A DNA stretch of 64,000 bases from the NCBI GenBank assembly GCA_963691655.1, contig OY829329.1:59719408-59783407 (forward strand), written 5' to 3'. Within the stretch, counting starts at the first letter, position 1. Each line of letters opens with the position of its first letter. Source of the stretch: Toxonevra muliebris (taxonomy: Eukaryota; Arthropoda; Insecta; Diptera; Pallopteridae). Shown one piece after another: positions 41,976-54,437 of this stretch. The notes beneath the pieces are model-generated. The model saw nothing but the letters and a program-made list of their open reading frames with translations. It ran no database searches and was not told where the DNA came from. The position numbers and the translations under genes were made by a program.

Positions 41976-44549
41976 TATTTTTGTGGCTCAGGTTTACTTT
42001 CTGCATATTGTATTTAAATTATGGAATCCATAATCATTTTATAATGATCTAAAAACTTCCTTAACCAGCATCTAAGAAGCAAGAAAATCAATTTTCAAAC
42101 ATAGATTCAAAAAGAAAACTTAACAATGATTTAATTTATTGAGATGGAATAATATTTTTTCTCATGTCTTTTCAAAAACTAAAAACTTTCTTTCTCAATA
42201 AATTTTTTTGTAAGTTTAATTAATATTTGAATATTCTAACTTAAATATATGAAATGTTGAAATATTTGAAAATAGCACAGAGGCCACAGAGATCAGGAAC
42301 TGCAACAGGTTTCGAAACGTGAATCTGAACTGACAGTCCAACATTAACTTTGTTGCTGGTGCTCTGAGCAATTCCATACATTAAGCTTATCGCTTCCTTT
42401 TGAAATAATATGCCAGCAAGGACTTTTAGAAGGAGAAAGAGCCGGACAAGAGGCTGATTCCCTGATCTTCACGAATTAAGTGGGAATGAATGAGAATTAT
42501 ATTTATTTGTAGCATCTTTAATTTATCTGTATGAAAGATAAGTAAATTGCCCTGATTCTCGCATTTTGCATGAAAAGAAGAAATTATTTTTTAATTTTCA
42601 CTAAAACGACTTTAAAAAATAATGGAATTTTTCTTAAATTGTGCAGGCTTCAAGATACATGTGTATATCAAAAACTCGATTACATAACTTCCTTTACAGC
42701 ATATTTTATTTATCAAGCTAAAAAAATAACAACAACAACAAAAACATAAAAAAAAAATATTCAGTTTTGTATTTTTTGAAGTTTCCACATGATAAATTTG
42801 CTTTGAAAAAGTTTTTCCTTCAACGATTTCATAAATTTACAATTCCTTACAACAATAACAACAACAGCAACAACAATAAAATCTATGCCTACCTATATAA
42901 AAACATATATATACAAGCATATGTATGTATGCCCGTCTCTATTGAGGTATGATAACTAGCTTCATTCCAACCAGCACAGTCACTCAGCCAGTCACCCAGT
43001 CAGTCAGTCAGTCAACCAGCCAGCTAGAGCCTAAGCTTATGCTTCTTCCAATAACATACAATATCATCATAAACCATAACAAGAAAGAACAACATCATCT
43101 TGAACTAATTTTCATTTCTTGTGAGAGTAGATTTCTTTCTTGCTAGTGATTTGCTTCTCTCATTTTAAAAGCATAAAACTGAAACATCACGCTGAAGTAG
43201 GTCGTTTACCTAATAATAATAATCGATTTGACAAAAAAAAAAAAAAAAATACCAGAAAAAAATAAACCTACCTTATTACCCAACAACAACAAAAACAGGA
43301 ACAGGAGTAACATCAACCACTTTATATCCTTAAATTATCGCTGTCGTCGTAGTCGTCTACACTACAACAACAAGTTATTGTGTAATAGAGCATTAACTCA
43401 ACCAACAACAACAACAACAACAGCAACCAAAAAAATGAATAAAAAATTCAAAGCAACAACACCAACAACAATCAAACAAACAAAAAACAACAACAACAGT
43501 AGCTTAAAAAAAAAAAATCAAGGAAAAAGGGAAGAAAGCGAGCAAAGAATGTCAAATATTTTCAACCAAATTATTACATTAGCATACAAAATTTCGTTGT
43601 ATTTTGTGGCATTTTTCCTTTTCTTCCTTTCCATTTACCAAAAGGTAGTTGTGGAATTATGTGTGAAATGTCCTTGAACCCTTTTTTTCTTCTTTTTTCC
43701 TTCTTGATCTAAACAATTGTTCTTCTTGTCCTCTTTTTTTTTTTTTTTGTTATTGTTATTGTCATTGTTTTAAAAATATATATATGATTTTTTCATTGTT
43801 TTTTTTTTTTTGTATTTCTTTGTTTGTTTTAATAAAAAATTAAAATTTTCATCCATTTTTCTTTAAAGTATCTTTTTATAACAGTTAACTTTATCTTCTG
43901 CCCGATTAAATCGATATTTTTGAATTTATTTTATTCTTTTGATAACTTGCAAATCACATGCTAAGGAAAAAGACACTAAGGAAAAGTTTTAAGCTCGGAT
44001 AAGATTTTAAACAGAGAGAATTCAATGTACTATCATTATATCGGATAAAAAATAAATCCAGAACAGACACATAGTCTCGCGTTCTGGAGCATTGTGTGAG
44101 TGAGAATCTCACTCAAAAATATTGAGAGTAAAACAATTGTTTGTGTCGTTTTAGAAATATTCACGGGAGGGGAAAGAGGAAGAGAGATAGGCCTGGTATT
44201 ATTATTTTCCTGACTTTTCAATTAGGATTACAACATGCCAGTGCAGTGGAAAAATTTTAAAGTGCATTTTTGAGACCAAAAACCAAAATTTCCAAAGAGG
44301 GAAGTTAGAAACTTGCTTAATTTTCTCCTCACCTCCATGAACGCACTATTCCCTTTGTGTGTTTCAGATATTTTGGTTCGAATAATAACACTACTCAACA
44401 AGATTTTGAACAACGAGAGGCGGTAACATTTTCTACAGTACAATTTTCCGTAGAATCTGAATATTCTAATGATTTTTTTCGATTAGCCCCAATTTCCCAT
44501 GTAGATGGCAAAAAAGTGCACTGTTGATAGTACATACTTCAATTAAATT
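41976..44549. other. non-coding interval
   Basis: Contains CAA triplet runs (43280-43500), a CAGT/CAGC stretch (42972-43025), a TA run near 43778 and homopolymers. The 149-residue frame at 43228-43677 is Lys/Asn/Thr-rich and repeat-derived. The stretch 42290-42480 is less AT-rich and more coding-like, but I could not identify it. Confidence 0.45.
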
Positions 44550-45840
44550 AATTTTCAGTCAATGAATTGTAAATTTTTGTATATTTTAGATGAGAGTTAG
44601 AAAAAAATTTTAAGGTATGATCGAAAATAGTTAAAAGAAAATCACATTTTTCAATCAAATTGCAAATTTGAAGCCCTATATCTCAAAATAATTATGTGGG
44701 TGACAAAAAGTTAGCCCTCTTGTCTTTTAGAAATTTCTTTATTTCAGCAGATACGAATTTGTTGTGTGAAGCAAAGTTGTTAAGCACAAAAAGATAAACA
44801 ATTTTTGGATAGACACTTTTCCTCCATCTCTCACTCTTCTTCTTAAATATGGAGTTTAAAGCCCCCCTTTTTCGATTAATGGGCGATAAAAAAAATCGTT
44901 GAGAAAACTATTAAACTGTCTTTGAGCGAAATGTTTTTTATTAAAAATAATGAGAGGTTCCAGAACATTAGAATGACCTACGAGGTACACACTTCCCAGA
45001 ATAATGCAAAAACTGAATTTTTGCATTAGAACCAAGCAACTCGCACTACGTAAGTAAATAATGGAATCGTTTGTTGTTGTAATTACATTAGGTTTCATAT
45101 GGAGCCAACAAAATTAAAAAAAAAAAAACAATTATTTAATAGATTTAAAAAAAAAATTAGCTTGTTGCCTACACATGGAATTGAACCACGGGTCCGTAAG
45201 CCATTTATCGAAAAAGACGAAAGTTCAAGAGGAAGGCTAGGAGATGGAGGAAAAATTAGTTTTCAAAAAAATTTTATCTTTTTGTGCTTAACAACTTTGC
45301 TTCAGACATCAAATTCGTATCTGCTGAAATAAAGAAATTTCTCGATAGCCTCTGAAGACCCCATTCTTCCAAATTCAGGTCCATATTGTTGGAGAACTAA
45401 ATGTGATGGATAAAAACTGAGTACGCAGTCATAATTAGCGATCTTAAATTACTATAAAACATGAAGTTGAAATTTTGTTGCACTGTGTTTTTTTATTTGA
45501 TTAGAATATAGTTGGTGTAAAAGAAAAAATGGTTTTTGCATTGATGTTAATAAAATGCTATAGTTTCGTAAATTATGACTTTTTCATAAACATACATATG
45601 TATGTCAAAAATTTTGTAATAAATTCTCTATAAGACAGGAGGGCTAACTTTTTCTCACCCACATAATTATTTTGAGATATAGAGCTTCAAAGTTGAAATT
45701 TGTTTGAAAAAATATGAAAAATGTGATTTTCTTTTAACTATTTTCGATCATAACAGTAATATTACTGATACTATTGGCACGTATTATACCTTAAAATTTT
45801 TCTCCAGCTCCCGTCTAAAAATTAACAATTCATTCTTTAT
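44550..45840. repeat. large imperfect inverted repeat
   Basis: The left arm (44550-44850) is repeated in reverse complement at the right (45222-45840). Shared landmarks are TATCTCAAAATAATTATGTG, GTTAGCCCTC, TTTCTTTATTTCAGCAGATA and GCAAAGTTGTTAAGCACAAA. The right arm has about 280 extra bases (about 45346-45628) in its middle. The outer end of the right arm runs into a retrotransposon C-terminus, so I infer two convergent 3' regions of the same non-LTR element rather than a foldback transposon. Confidence 0.82.
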
Positions 45841-45849
45841 GTCGTTGAA

Positions 45850-47100
45850 AAACAAGTTTACCCACTCAGATGAAGTTTGATTTTTGCGGAGGTCGAACAA
45901 CAAATAATTTAGTAAGTGTTCAATGTTTTCTTTCTCGTTACTTTCGTTACAGCTATGGCAATGTTAATTAAATGGGATCAGGGCCGCAGCCAGGATTTTT
46001 TTTCGGGGGGAGTTTTCATTCGAAGAAAATTGACACTGACTTGCCATTACTGATGATGAGCCCGACCTCAAAACAATTACCAAAAATACTAAAAATAGTC
46101 AGAGGCTCATTTTTTTCAAATGGTTATAATTATCAGTGGAAATTCGGGTCACGATGAGAAATCCGGATGAGGTTGGCTTATATTCTCCAAATTCGTGCAG
46201 TCACAGCATTGAAAGAGGTCTTCCGAGTCGGGGTGGTCTGAGCAATAATGGGTTAAAGAATTAATAACATTTTAAGATTGTTTCCTATAGCTTTGGAGCT
46301 GATCCACTACTACTGCCCTACATGGGATTTACGAATAAAATGGTTCCTAGTGTTTGTGAATGAATTTTTTATACTGAACACGAATCTGAGTTCAAAAATT
46401 TCCCATCACGCCACGTTTTAGAAAAAATGGGATGGAAAACCCTAAAATAGAATTTTTTCCATTTTTGCGTGCTACAAATTTCGAAATCCAGAAATTATAG
46501 GCCCTTCCAAATGAGCCCTAAACCCGAAACTGTAAATCAAAAACAGTTACTGGCCTAGAAAAACTATAAATTGCTCTCTCTCTCTCTCTTTTTGTATCCA
46601 AAATCAAACCTCATGTCAAAGAAAACAAATCGGATCTGGTCGTATAGTGTAACTAAGATTTCAAGTTTTTTTTTTTGTATATTTGACTTTTTAGAAAGAA
46701 ACCGATGGAAGTAAAAAATATTTCAAAACTGTTCAATAGATTTTATTTTGACTTTTTTTTCATCCACTGGCAATTAATATCAAAAAATAGAAGAAGGTTT
46801 CCACATTTCGGGGAGAGGAGGGGTCAGAACCCCCAAAACAGCCCCCCTCCCCCTCCCTAAATACGGCCTTGAATGGGATTTCCATTCCATCTTGATCCAA
46901 TAACCTCTATTTGCCAGTTAATCTGTCTGCTTCAGTTTGGGTCTCGATTTTTATAGAAAATTATGTGAAGTTCAATACTACATGGCTATCTTGCAAGTGT
47001 TGGGGTGGTTTCTTAACTTCTCGTTGCGCGCCTTTTACTAAAATAACACTGAATTCTTCTTACGAGAACAGCTTAGAGAAACCTTGTCTTACGTGATTAG
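45850..47100 (-). pseudogene. non-LTR polyprotein remnant split by a hAT insertion
   Basis: On the minus strand 45850-45978 reads CHSCNESNEKENIEHLL and FNDIKNELLIFRREL, a zinc-knuckle-like C-terminus comparable to the I-like fragments elsewhere in the window. On the other side of the hAT element, 46872-47100 contains TEADRLTG, reminiscent of the end of RNase H, but too decayed to be sure. If right, the hAT copy landed within the C-terminal coding region. Confidence 0.4.
45979..46871. mobile_element. non-autonomous hAT family H1, copy 2
   Basis: 893 bp, starts CAGGGCCGCAGCCAGG and ends TAAATACGGCCTTG, flanked by a perfect 8-bp duplication AATGGGAT (45971-45978 and 46872-46879). Almost collinear with copy 3 (894 bp); lacks the 230 bp unique to copy 1. 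Same orientation as copies 1 and 3. Confidence 0.94.
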
Positions 47101-47139
47101 GTTCCGATTGTATAAGGGTCAAAACTTTATAGCTATCTT

Positions 47140-48500
47140 GCAAGTGTGAGTAAATGTTTTTGGATTGAATTTTGTACTGAATTTTTGTCTGATATTGGTT
47201 TAACTTTTCCGTTTTTGCCCATTTTTGATCTGAATTCTGGTTTGATTGTAAGTCAGAATTTTGTTTTATTTTAGTTTGAATTTCGTTTGAGTTTTAACCC
47301 ATGTTTGGGCTAAATTTTGATTTGCTTTCCAGCGTTTGATCTGATTTCTAGTCTAAATTTTGGTTTGCTTTTAATTTGTATTTGGCGTCTTTTTAGCCTC
47401 AGTTTTAATCTAACTCTTAGTTTGAAATGTGGTCAATATTTTCGTCTGAATTGGCTTGATTTTGATACTATTGTGGTCTGAATTTCGGTCTGAATTTCGG
47501 TCTGAATTTTTTTTTTAAATTTGGTCTGAATTCGTCTGGAATTTTGGTCTAGTTTTTGTTTAATTTAAGTTAAAATTTTTTAATGTAAATATTTATCAGA
47601 TATTTCCACTAGTTTTTGGTCTGAATTTTGGGATACTTTCGTTCGGTATTTGGTGTCCTTTCGGCCTGAAATTTTGTCTAACTATTGGTCTGAGTTGTGG
47701 TCTAAAGTTTGTTTTGAATTTTTGAATGAATTTTAAAACTGATTTTGGTTTTGATTTGGTCTGAATTTTGGGTTTTTAGTCTGAGTTTTGATGAATGAAT
47801 TTGATCTCATTTTGGTCGATTTTTGTTGGAATTTTGGTCTGATTCGTGGTCTGAATATTTTTTTTTTTTTAATCGGTTGTTGCCCGGTACCCGAAAGCGT
47901 GTACGGACCTCGTTCAGATTTAAAACGTTTTTTGGTCAAATTAACACATTTTAAGTAAGGCTTAAGAACGTATTTAATTTTTCATAAAAATGAAGTATTA
48001 GTTATGAAGTTGTTAGATCGTTAACTCACCACCAGGCCGATATTTATAGTGATATCGATGCTAAGAGTGATATGAATATATATTTTAAAAATTAATTAAT
48101 TAATTAATTTAATTTTTTTTCGGGTTTTTGTTTCGTCCAAAAATTACTCAAAAAATAGAGATGTAACAAATTGCTTCATCAAAATTTTTTCTCAAAGGAA
48201 AATAAAATTTCCTTCAAATTGTTTTCTCAAAATAGATTTAACAATAATATGAATCCAACAGAAAGTCTTAATCAAGATTTTGATCAGAATTTGGTCTCAT
48301 TTTGATCTAGATTTTTGACCTGAATTTGGTTCTTTTCTTGGTTTGAACTTCAATCTGAAAAAAGGATTTGAATTTTAGATTGAAATTTGGTCGAAATTTC
48401 CACCTAAATTTCTAACCGATTTTAGTTTGAATTTTGGTCTCAGTTTTGTTCCAGTTTTTTTTTTACTAGTTTTTGGTCTAGGTCTGGGTTTTAGTCGATA
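47140..48500 (+). repeat. degenerate tandem repeat of TTTTGGTCTGAA
   Basis: Dozens of imperfect copies of a 12-14 base word around TTTTGGTCTGAATTT (dense at 47140-47870 and 48270-48500, absent in between). The complementary word forms a similar array at 60440-61080. Open frames through it are repeat-derived. Confidence 0.85.
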
Positions 48501-49274
48501 GTGAGTCTGATATTTATCTTTTAATTTAGTAAAATCAGCCTTTCCCTCCCAAAACCCAAATCCTAGAATCGCCACTGAAAGTAAGAGTTCAATATTTTAC
48601 ACTTCGGTCAGCGTTTTTGGACCTGAAGTACTAAGAGATGAACAACTTTCACTTGAACATCTCTGGATCTACTCAAATTTAGTAAATTTAACTCTTTGTA
48701 TGCCAAAAATAAAAATATATACAAAATTAAGTAATATTACACCATCATCAGTTTGACTTGAATAAAGAGCGAAAGAGTGTTAGATTCTAGCCTCACAAAT
48801 GAGTTGGTAAGCTCTGAAAGGGTTAAAGAGATTTGTGGGGAAAAAGCAGTCGACAATAACTTAAGTTAGCGAATTAAAAAAGTACAAAATATATTATACA
48901 ATAACAATAAAAAAAATATCTAATAATAACACTGTTCTACAAATGGAAACTTTTGAAAACGAGCAGAGACGGGACAAATGTACTTAGGGTAATGGGGGGT
49001 CGCAGAGTCCGAATCCGTAGTCCGTTTTGCTCTGCTACTTCACAACTTTTTTTATTGACATCAAAATTTATTAAAAAAAAAAAAAAAAAATTAAAATTGC
49101 AGTTTATATTTTTTTTCATCAAAACATCAATTTTTACAAAAAAAAATTGAATTTATTTTTTTTATTTTTTAACTTTAAAAATTTAAAAAAAAAAATTTTT
49201 TTTTGTAACTACTTTTTTTTTTCGTAATTTTTTTCATCCTCGTTATCTTCGTTCACTTTTATCTCGTTGTTAGC
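48501..49274. other. non-coding interval
   Basis: AT-rich with A/T homopolymers near 49070-49230. No gene supported. Confidence 0.5.
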
Positions 49275-49368
49275 TTAACCCAGTAATGCTTAGAAGGGCC
49301 TTATGGCACCTTGTCGCTGAGCTGTTCCAGAGCTAGGTTCAAAAAAAAATTGTTTTCTCAAGTTACTT
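49275..49368 (-). repeat. piggyBac-like terminal fragment, copy 2
   Basis: Reverse complement of 16855-16946. Begins TTAACCCAGTAATGCTTAG at 49275 and includes GGCACCTTGTCGCTGAGCTG. The palindrome seen in copy 1 is degenerate here. The other end was not found. Confidence 0.5.
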
Positions 49369-50710
49369 TATTATACAAAAAAAAAAAAAAGATTCTATAT
49401 GACAAAAGTAGCACACAAATCGAAAAAAAGAAAATAAACAAACATGATTTCATATACAAATATTGAGCAATGCAATAATGTGATGCTGATGATGTAAGAA
49501 ACAGCAGCAGAACCAGCAACAGCAACCGCAACAACAATAAATAAACAAACAATTATGTAGAAATGTCTCATGCAGTAAAATAATGAAATTAGATGCATTT
49601 ACTGCAGGCATACGCAATATTTCTGCTGTTGCTTGCTGCCACACACCAAAATAAAAAACTAGAGCATTTCGAACATGCAGCAACAAATCGACGGACAGCA
49701 GTAGCAGTGAGCAGCAGCAGCAGCAGCAAATATATCTCAGTATAGAGATACCATATAAAACTACAACAACAACAATAGCTACGAAAGAGAATAGCTAGAA
49801 AATTTATTTAGAAAAATTCGGAATGGAAATTAATGTGAATTAGAGCAAGGCGAAATTGGGGGTTAAAAAATTAGGTCACGCATACATACATACATACATA
49901 TACAGATTGACTGACACACACACACACACACACAAACACACACGCACGCATAGATATACGCATCAAGCACACATCAGCTGAATGAAATCAGTGCCGCAAC
50001 GCAGTGGAACGCAATGCGTGTCAGGCAGGCAGGCAGGCAGGCAGTCAGTTAGTCAGATAGACAGACAACGGCGACATCGACAATGAACAACGCAACATAA
50101 CGCATCGTAACGCATTGCGTATGTTTCAATATTCCATACGATTTCATAAAAATTCTTGTTGTTGTAGTTGTGCGTTTCATCAAATTAGTTTCATAAAATT
50201 CAATGAAAACTGAATGCGTTCGTTTTTGTTGTTGTTGTATTTGTTATATGTCCGTATGTATCTGTTAGAATACTTTATAAAATCTAGATGTGCGTGTATG
50301 GGGTGTGTGTGACGAAGTAGAGGGAGGTTTACATTTCGATTTTCATTGGGGTGTGTGTATGTGTGCTTGTGTGATTTTGTTGTAATTTTTCGACTGTTCC
50401 TCTGTTTGTCTTTCTCTAATCGAATACGACCGACCAAGCGTCTAGCTGCGCATTCTCATCTATTTTCATATGCAATTTCAAAGTTTTTCGGTTTTTTGGT
50501 TACATGCTGCCAGTATGAAATTAGGTCAAATGCATGATTTTTTTATTGTTTGTTTTTTTTTTTTAATTTTAAGCTTTTTAATACACCTAATTATTGAATT
50601 CTCGGTGTTATGGGCATAGAGAAGGTCAAATTGAAATATTACAAATAATTTCTGGCATAATTTTTTTTCAAAAATTTTGTCATGCATGTTGTAGTTGTAA
50701 TGGCGATAAA
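49369..50710. other. non-coding interval with microsatellites
   Basis: AGCAGCAGCAG (49707-49728), TACA repeats (49880-49900), a CA run (49915-49942), a GCAG run (50025-50045). No gene supported. Confidence 0.5.
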
Positions 50711-50719
50711 ATCTTCTTT

Positions 50720-53200
50720 TTTTTTTAACGAATCCCAACGGACCCTCCTCCCGCCCAATACGACCGAGGGGCGTATCTGCAAAACGCACAGATCGGTGAC
50801 CGATGCAATCGCAGTCTGGACTGCATTGCTTACGCGGAAAAGGTGGAATGAATTGCGTTTATCGCAATTGGCATTGAATACAACTACAGATATAAAAATC
50901 ATCAGTTGCTCATCTATTAAGTATAATTAAAAAGGATGTTTTAGTGTACTCTAAAGAATTGGAAATGTCGAATAAGTTATAAAGTTCGTTAAAATCTCCA
51001 CATATTCCACGAAAAGAATCATTTTGAGCATAGTTCGTCTTGCATAAGCAAAGTTTAATGGGGGAAAAATATCTTGACCTTCTACAAGGTATATTAAAGT
51101 CAATTTCGCTCAGCAAATATTGAGATGTTAAAACTGCTGTTAAAAGCTTTATTAAAAACGTTATATTCAGCATTTTTATTCTGCTTATTAATGTAGGTAG
51201 ATTGATAAGTTTTAACCGATGCTCATATTGTGGAAGATTCAAAAGTGGATTCCAACAAAAACTTCTTAATGCAAAGAGAAGAAATTGTTTTTGGACCGAC
51301 TCAATTTTATTTATGTAGCAATTATATTGAGGACTCCAGACAGGGGATGCATACTCTAGAATGTGTCTAACAAGTGAAGTGAATAGCGTTTTAGTTGTGT
51401 ATGGGTCATTAAATTCTTTGGACCATCTTTTAATAAACCCAAGAGCACTCTTAGCTTTGTTCACACACGAGTTAATATGCATATTAAAACTTAACTTGGA
51501 GTCCATGGTGACACCCAAATCAACAAATAATAATACATGATTCAGAGTGTGACGGCAGACACAGGTTGCCTCCTCGCAAATGTCATAAATTTACATTTAT
51601 CAAGGTTAAGAACCATTAAGTTTAAGTGGCACCATTTAGAAAAACTTTCAAGATCTTCTTGTAGAAGCTTTTGTTGGATAATAGAATTATAAGATAAGAA
51701 CAGCTTTACATCATCAGCATACATCACAATTTTACTATTACGAATAACAGAAGGCAAATCATTAATAAACAGAAGAAATAATAAAGGTGCCAAATGGCTT
51801 CCTTGAGGAACCCCGCAAGTAACATCAATGTTTTTTGATAAGGCATTTCGGAAAATAACCCTTTGTTTTCTATTATTGATATATGACTCCAACCATCTTA
51901 AGAACATGGGCGGAAATCCAATTAAGTCCAATTTTTTAATCAGAAGAACATGGTTGACTTTGTCAAATGCTTTGCTAAAATCAGTGTATATAACATCAGT
52001 TTGTTGGTCATTAATAAATCCATTCATCACACATGTGGTGAATTCTAAAAGGTTCGTTGTTGTAGATATCCCCTTTAGGAATCCGTTGTAACAGAGTGCA
52101 TAAATTAGGTAGTAATAATCAGCTCAAATAACTTGGGTATTAAACTTAATTTGGCAATACTTCTATAATTTGAAATATTTGATTTTGTGCCACTTTTATG
52201 AAGGGGAACAATAAAAGATTCTTTCCAACAGACTGGGAAATAACGTGTTTTCAGAGATTTGCCAAAAATTTTTGAAAGTGGTTTATATAAATAATCAGCA
52301 CAATTTATTAATATACAGCTTGGAATATTATCAGGACCAACACAGCTCAAGAGATTTAAGATGGTGAAGCACGTCTAAAGGATATATTATAGGTGAGCAA
52401 ATAGAATTAAACGAATCAATAGAAGAGGGGTAAATATCGTTTTTATTAAAGCTCAACGAGGAATATGTAGATTTGAAAAAATCAGCGAACAAATTCGTAA
52501 TTTTAATGTCATCATTACACACAACATCACCCAGCCGCATGAATGGGGGGAAATCGCTGGTCTTACGTTTAGAGTTTTCAAAGTCATAAAACGATTTTGG
52601 GTCGTGGTGAATTTTAGATTTTACGTCATTCAAATAGTTTTTGTAACATTTTTCGTTAAGTTTTTGATACTCACTGCGTAATTAATACTACTACCATTTT
52701 TCTTAAAATTTTTAAAAGCTCGCAACTTCCGATTTTTCAAATTTTTTAATTCTTTAGTGAAACAGATTGGCCCTTTATTTAATCCGAACTTTTTAATTTT
52801 AGGTACAGATTGCTCAATTGCTTTGTATAGAGTATTATTTTAAAAAAGAAACACAGCTGTAGATATCTAAATTATCTAGTGGCCAAGAGACAATTGAAAG
52901 AATATCTACAAGTTTATTATAATTAGTTCTCTGAAACAGGCCCAGAGAATTATCCTAGTTACGCCAATGGATATTGATGTCTGCTTTTTGATTACAAAAT
53001 TAATAAATTTTCAGTCCTAATGATTTTAGGATGCTCGCCACATATTTTGATAATATTACGAGAATAATTCTGAACTTAAAACTTTTAAATTTTAATTAAA
53101 TTATAGGCCTTATATAAATTTGTTTCAAAAAGGTTTCGGGGTTACCCCAAACAACAACACCCCTGGTTTAATTCTTTTCTGCTGATTTAATGAATTTAAA
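50720..53200 (-). mobile_element. degenerate Jockey/CR1-type non-LTR retrotransposon
   Basis: Minus strand. A reverse transcriptase region (50910-52633) is followed by a GC-richer 3' region (about 50740-50900) and an A-rich tail at about 50718-50727, the layout of a LINE 3' end. The 5' limit is unclear: weak remnants continue to about 53200, and no endonuclease motif was recognised. No target duplication identified. Confidence 0.8.
50910..52633 (-). pseudogene. non-LTR reverse transcriptase, multiply frameshifted
   Basis: Four frames in order on the minus strand. 52331-52633 is the approach region (DVKSKIHHDPKSFYDFENSK). 52105-52350 has GPDNIPSCILINCADYLYKP. 51542-52030 holds the core: IYTDFSKAFDKVNH (first catalytic aspartate), GVPQGSHLAPLLFLLFINDLP and the YADDVKLF box, then WCHLNLMVLNLDKCK. 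50910-51518 has LGVTMDSKLSFNMHINSC and the thumb-like C-terminus (LEYASPVWSPQYNCYINKIE). No RNase H follows, unlike the I-like fragments elsewhere in the window, so this is a second retrotransposon lineage. Each junction between frames is a shift, so the protein is inactive; the YADD box is intact. Confidence 0.9.
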
Positions 53201-54404
53201 GAAAGTTTAGATTTTAACCGTATCCAATTTATTATAAAATCGGCAAGTACATAGTAATTGAAATAAGTCAAACGAATTAGGTACAATTATTTTAATTAAA
53301 AATTCATTTATTACACATTATTAACTATGGATGTATGTAGTTGTTCTAATTGTAAAATCGCTTACAATTATGTGTAAGAATTGATTCTTTGAGGTTCCCA
53401 CGTCATTTGCCGACAACGAGCATTAGAGAAAAAAAACAAAAAAAAAAAAACTAAATAACAAGTAAATGAAAATGTAAATTAATGACTTTTGCCAACAAAA
53501 TTCACAATATTTGTTGCTAATCTTTGGACGACAACAACAGCCAGAACGACAAGAACAACAACATCGCGACACCGTGTAACCGGCTCAATCAATCATTTTT
53601 ACAAGACACAACATACGCACTTTGTACATAATTTTAATACTTTGACTTTAGTAGCACTAAAAAAAAAAGAAATAGATGGGTATTTTTGTTTTTGTTGCTT
53701 TTTTGTTTTTTTTTTTGCGCTGCTTGCTACATAATTTCATGTAAATTTGTGTTAATTACTTTTTTTTCAGGTTGTTACCAAATTAATGAATTTTTCTAGC
53801 CAAAACGCATTGTGTTTTTTTTTTCTTGATTTTTCTGCTTAGGCCTTGGTTTTCATAATTTTTACGTACGTTTATGTGCGGCGGAGTTATTTAAAAGAAC
53901 AACGCAAAAATGGACGCTAATATGCGATTGGTTAAAACCAGCAGTAAGAACAACAACAAAAATGAATGCCTATAATGAAAAAAAAAAAAATAAAAGAAAC
54001 AAAAAAAGAAACGCACACGAGCATCAGTTAAAACGAAAAAAAAGCCTCAAGGCACAAAGCCTTAACTGACAAATTATGGTCAATTTGCACGAATGCTTGC
54101 GAGATTCTGACTCATCAATAGTAGCAGTAACAGCAGGCAACAGCAGCAGCAGCAACAATTCAAAGAACAGAAGAAGAGCAAGAAGAAGGAGTACAACAAC
54201 AATCACACTAACAACTCGTTAGGTAAAGTATGGAGAGCAGTTGAGAATCGCACACATGTACTATACACACACACATACATACTCATGTTTCATTGCAATT
54301 TGTTGTTAGTGTATGCATGCATGTGCCTTGCTCTGCAAGTGTTTTGCAAGTTTTTTAATGCACATACATAAATTGAGAAATGCATGTATTGATTGCAATT
54401 ACAC

Positions 54405-54437
<33 letters not shown>

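Noticed and set aside
42290..42480. Less AT-rich stretch with a coding look (QGLLEGERAGQEADSLIF)
   Set aside because: Short, interrupted by stops and without a motif I can name; left as unassigned.
43228..43677. 149-residue plus-strand frame
   Set aside because: Lys, Asn, Thr and Gln runs from CAA/AAC microsatellites, no recognisable domain.
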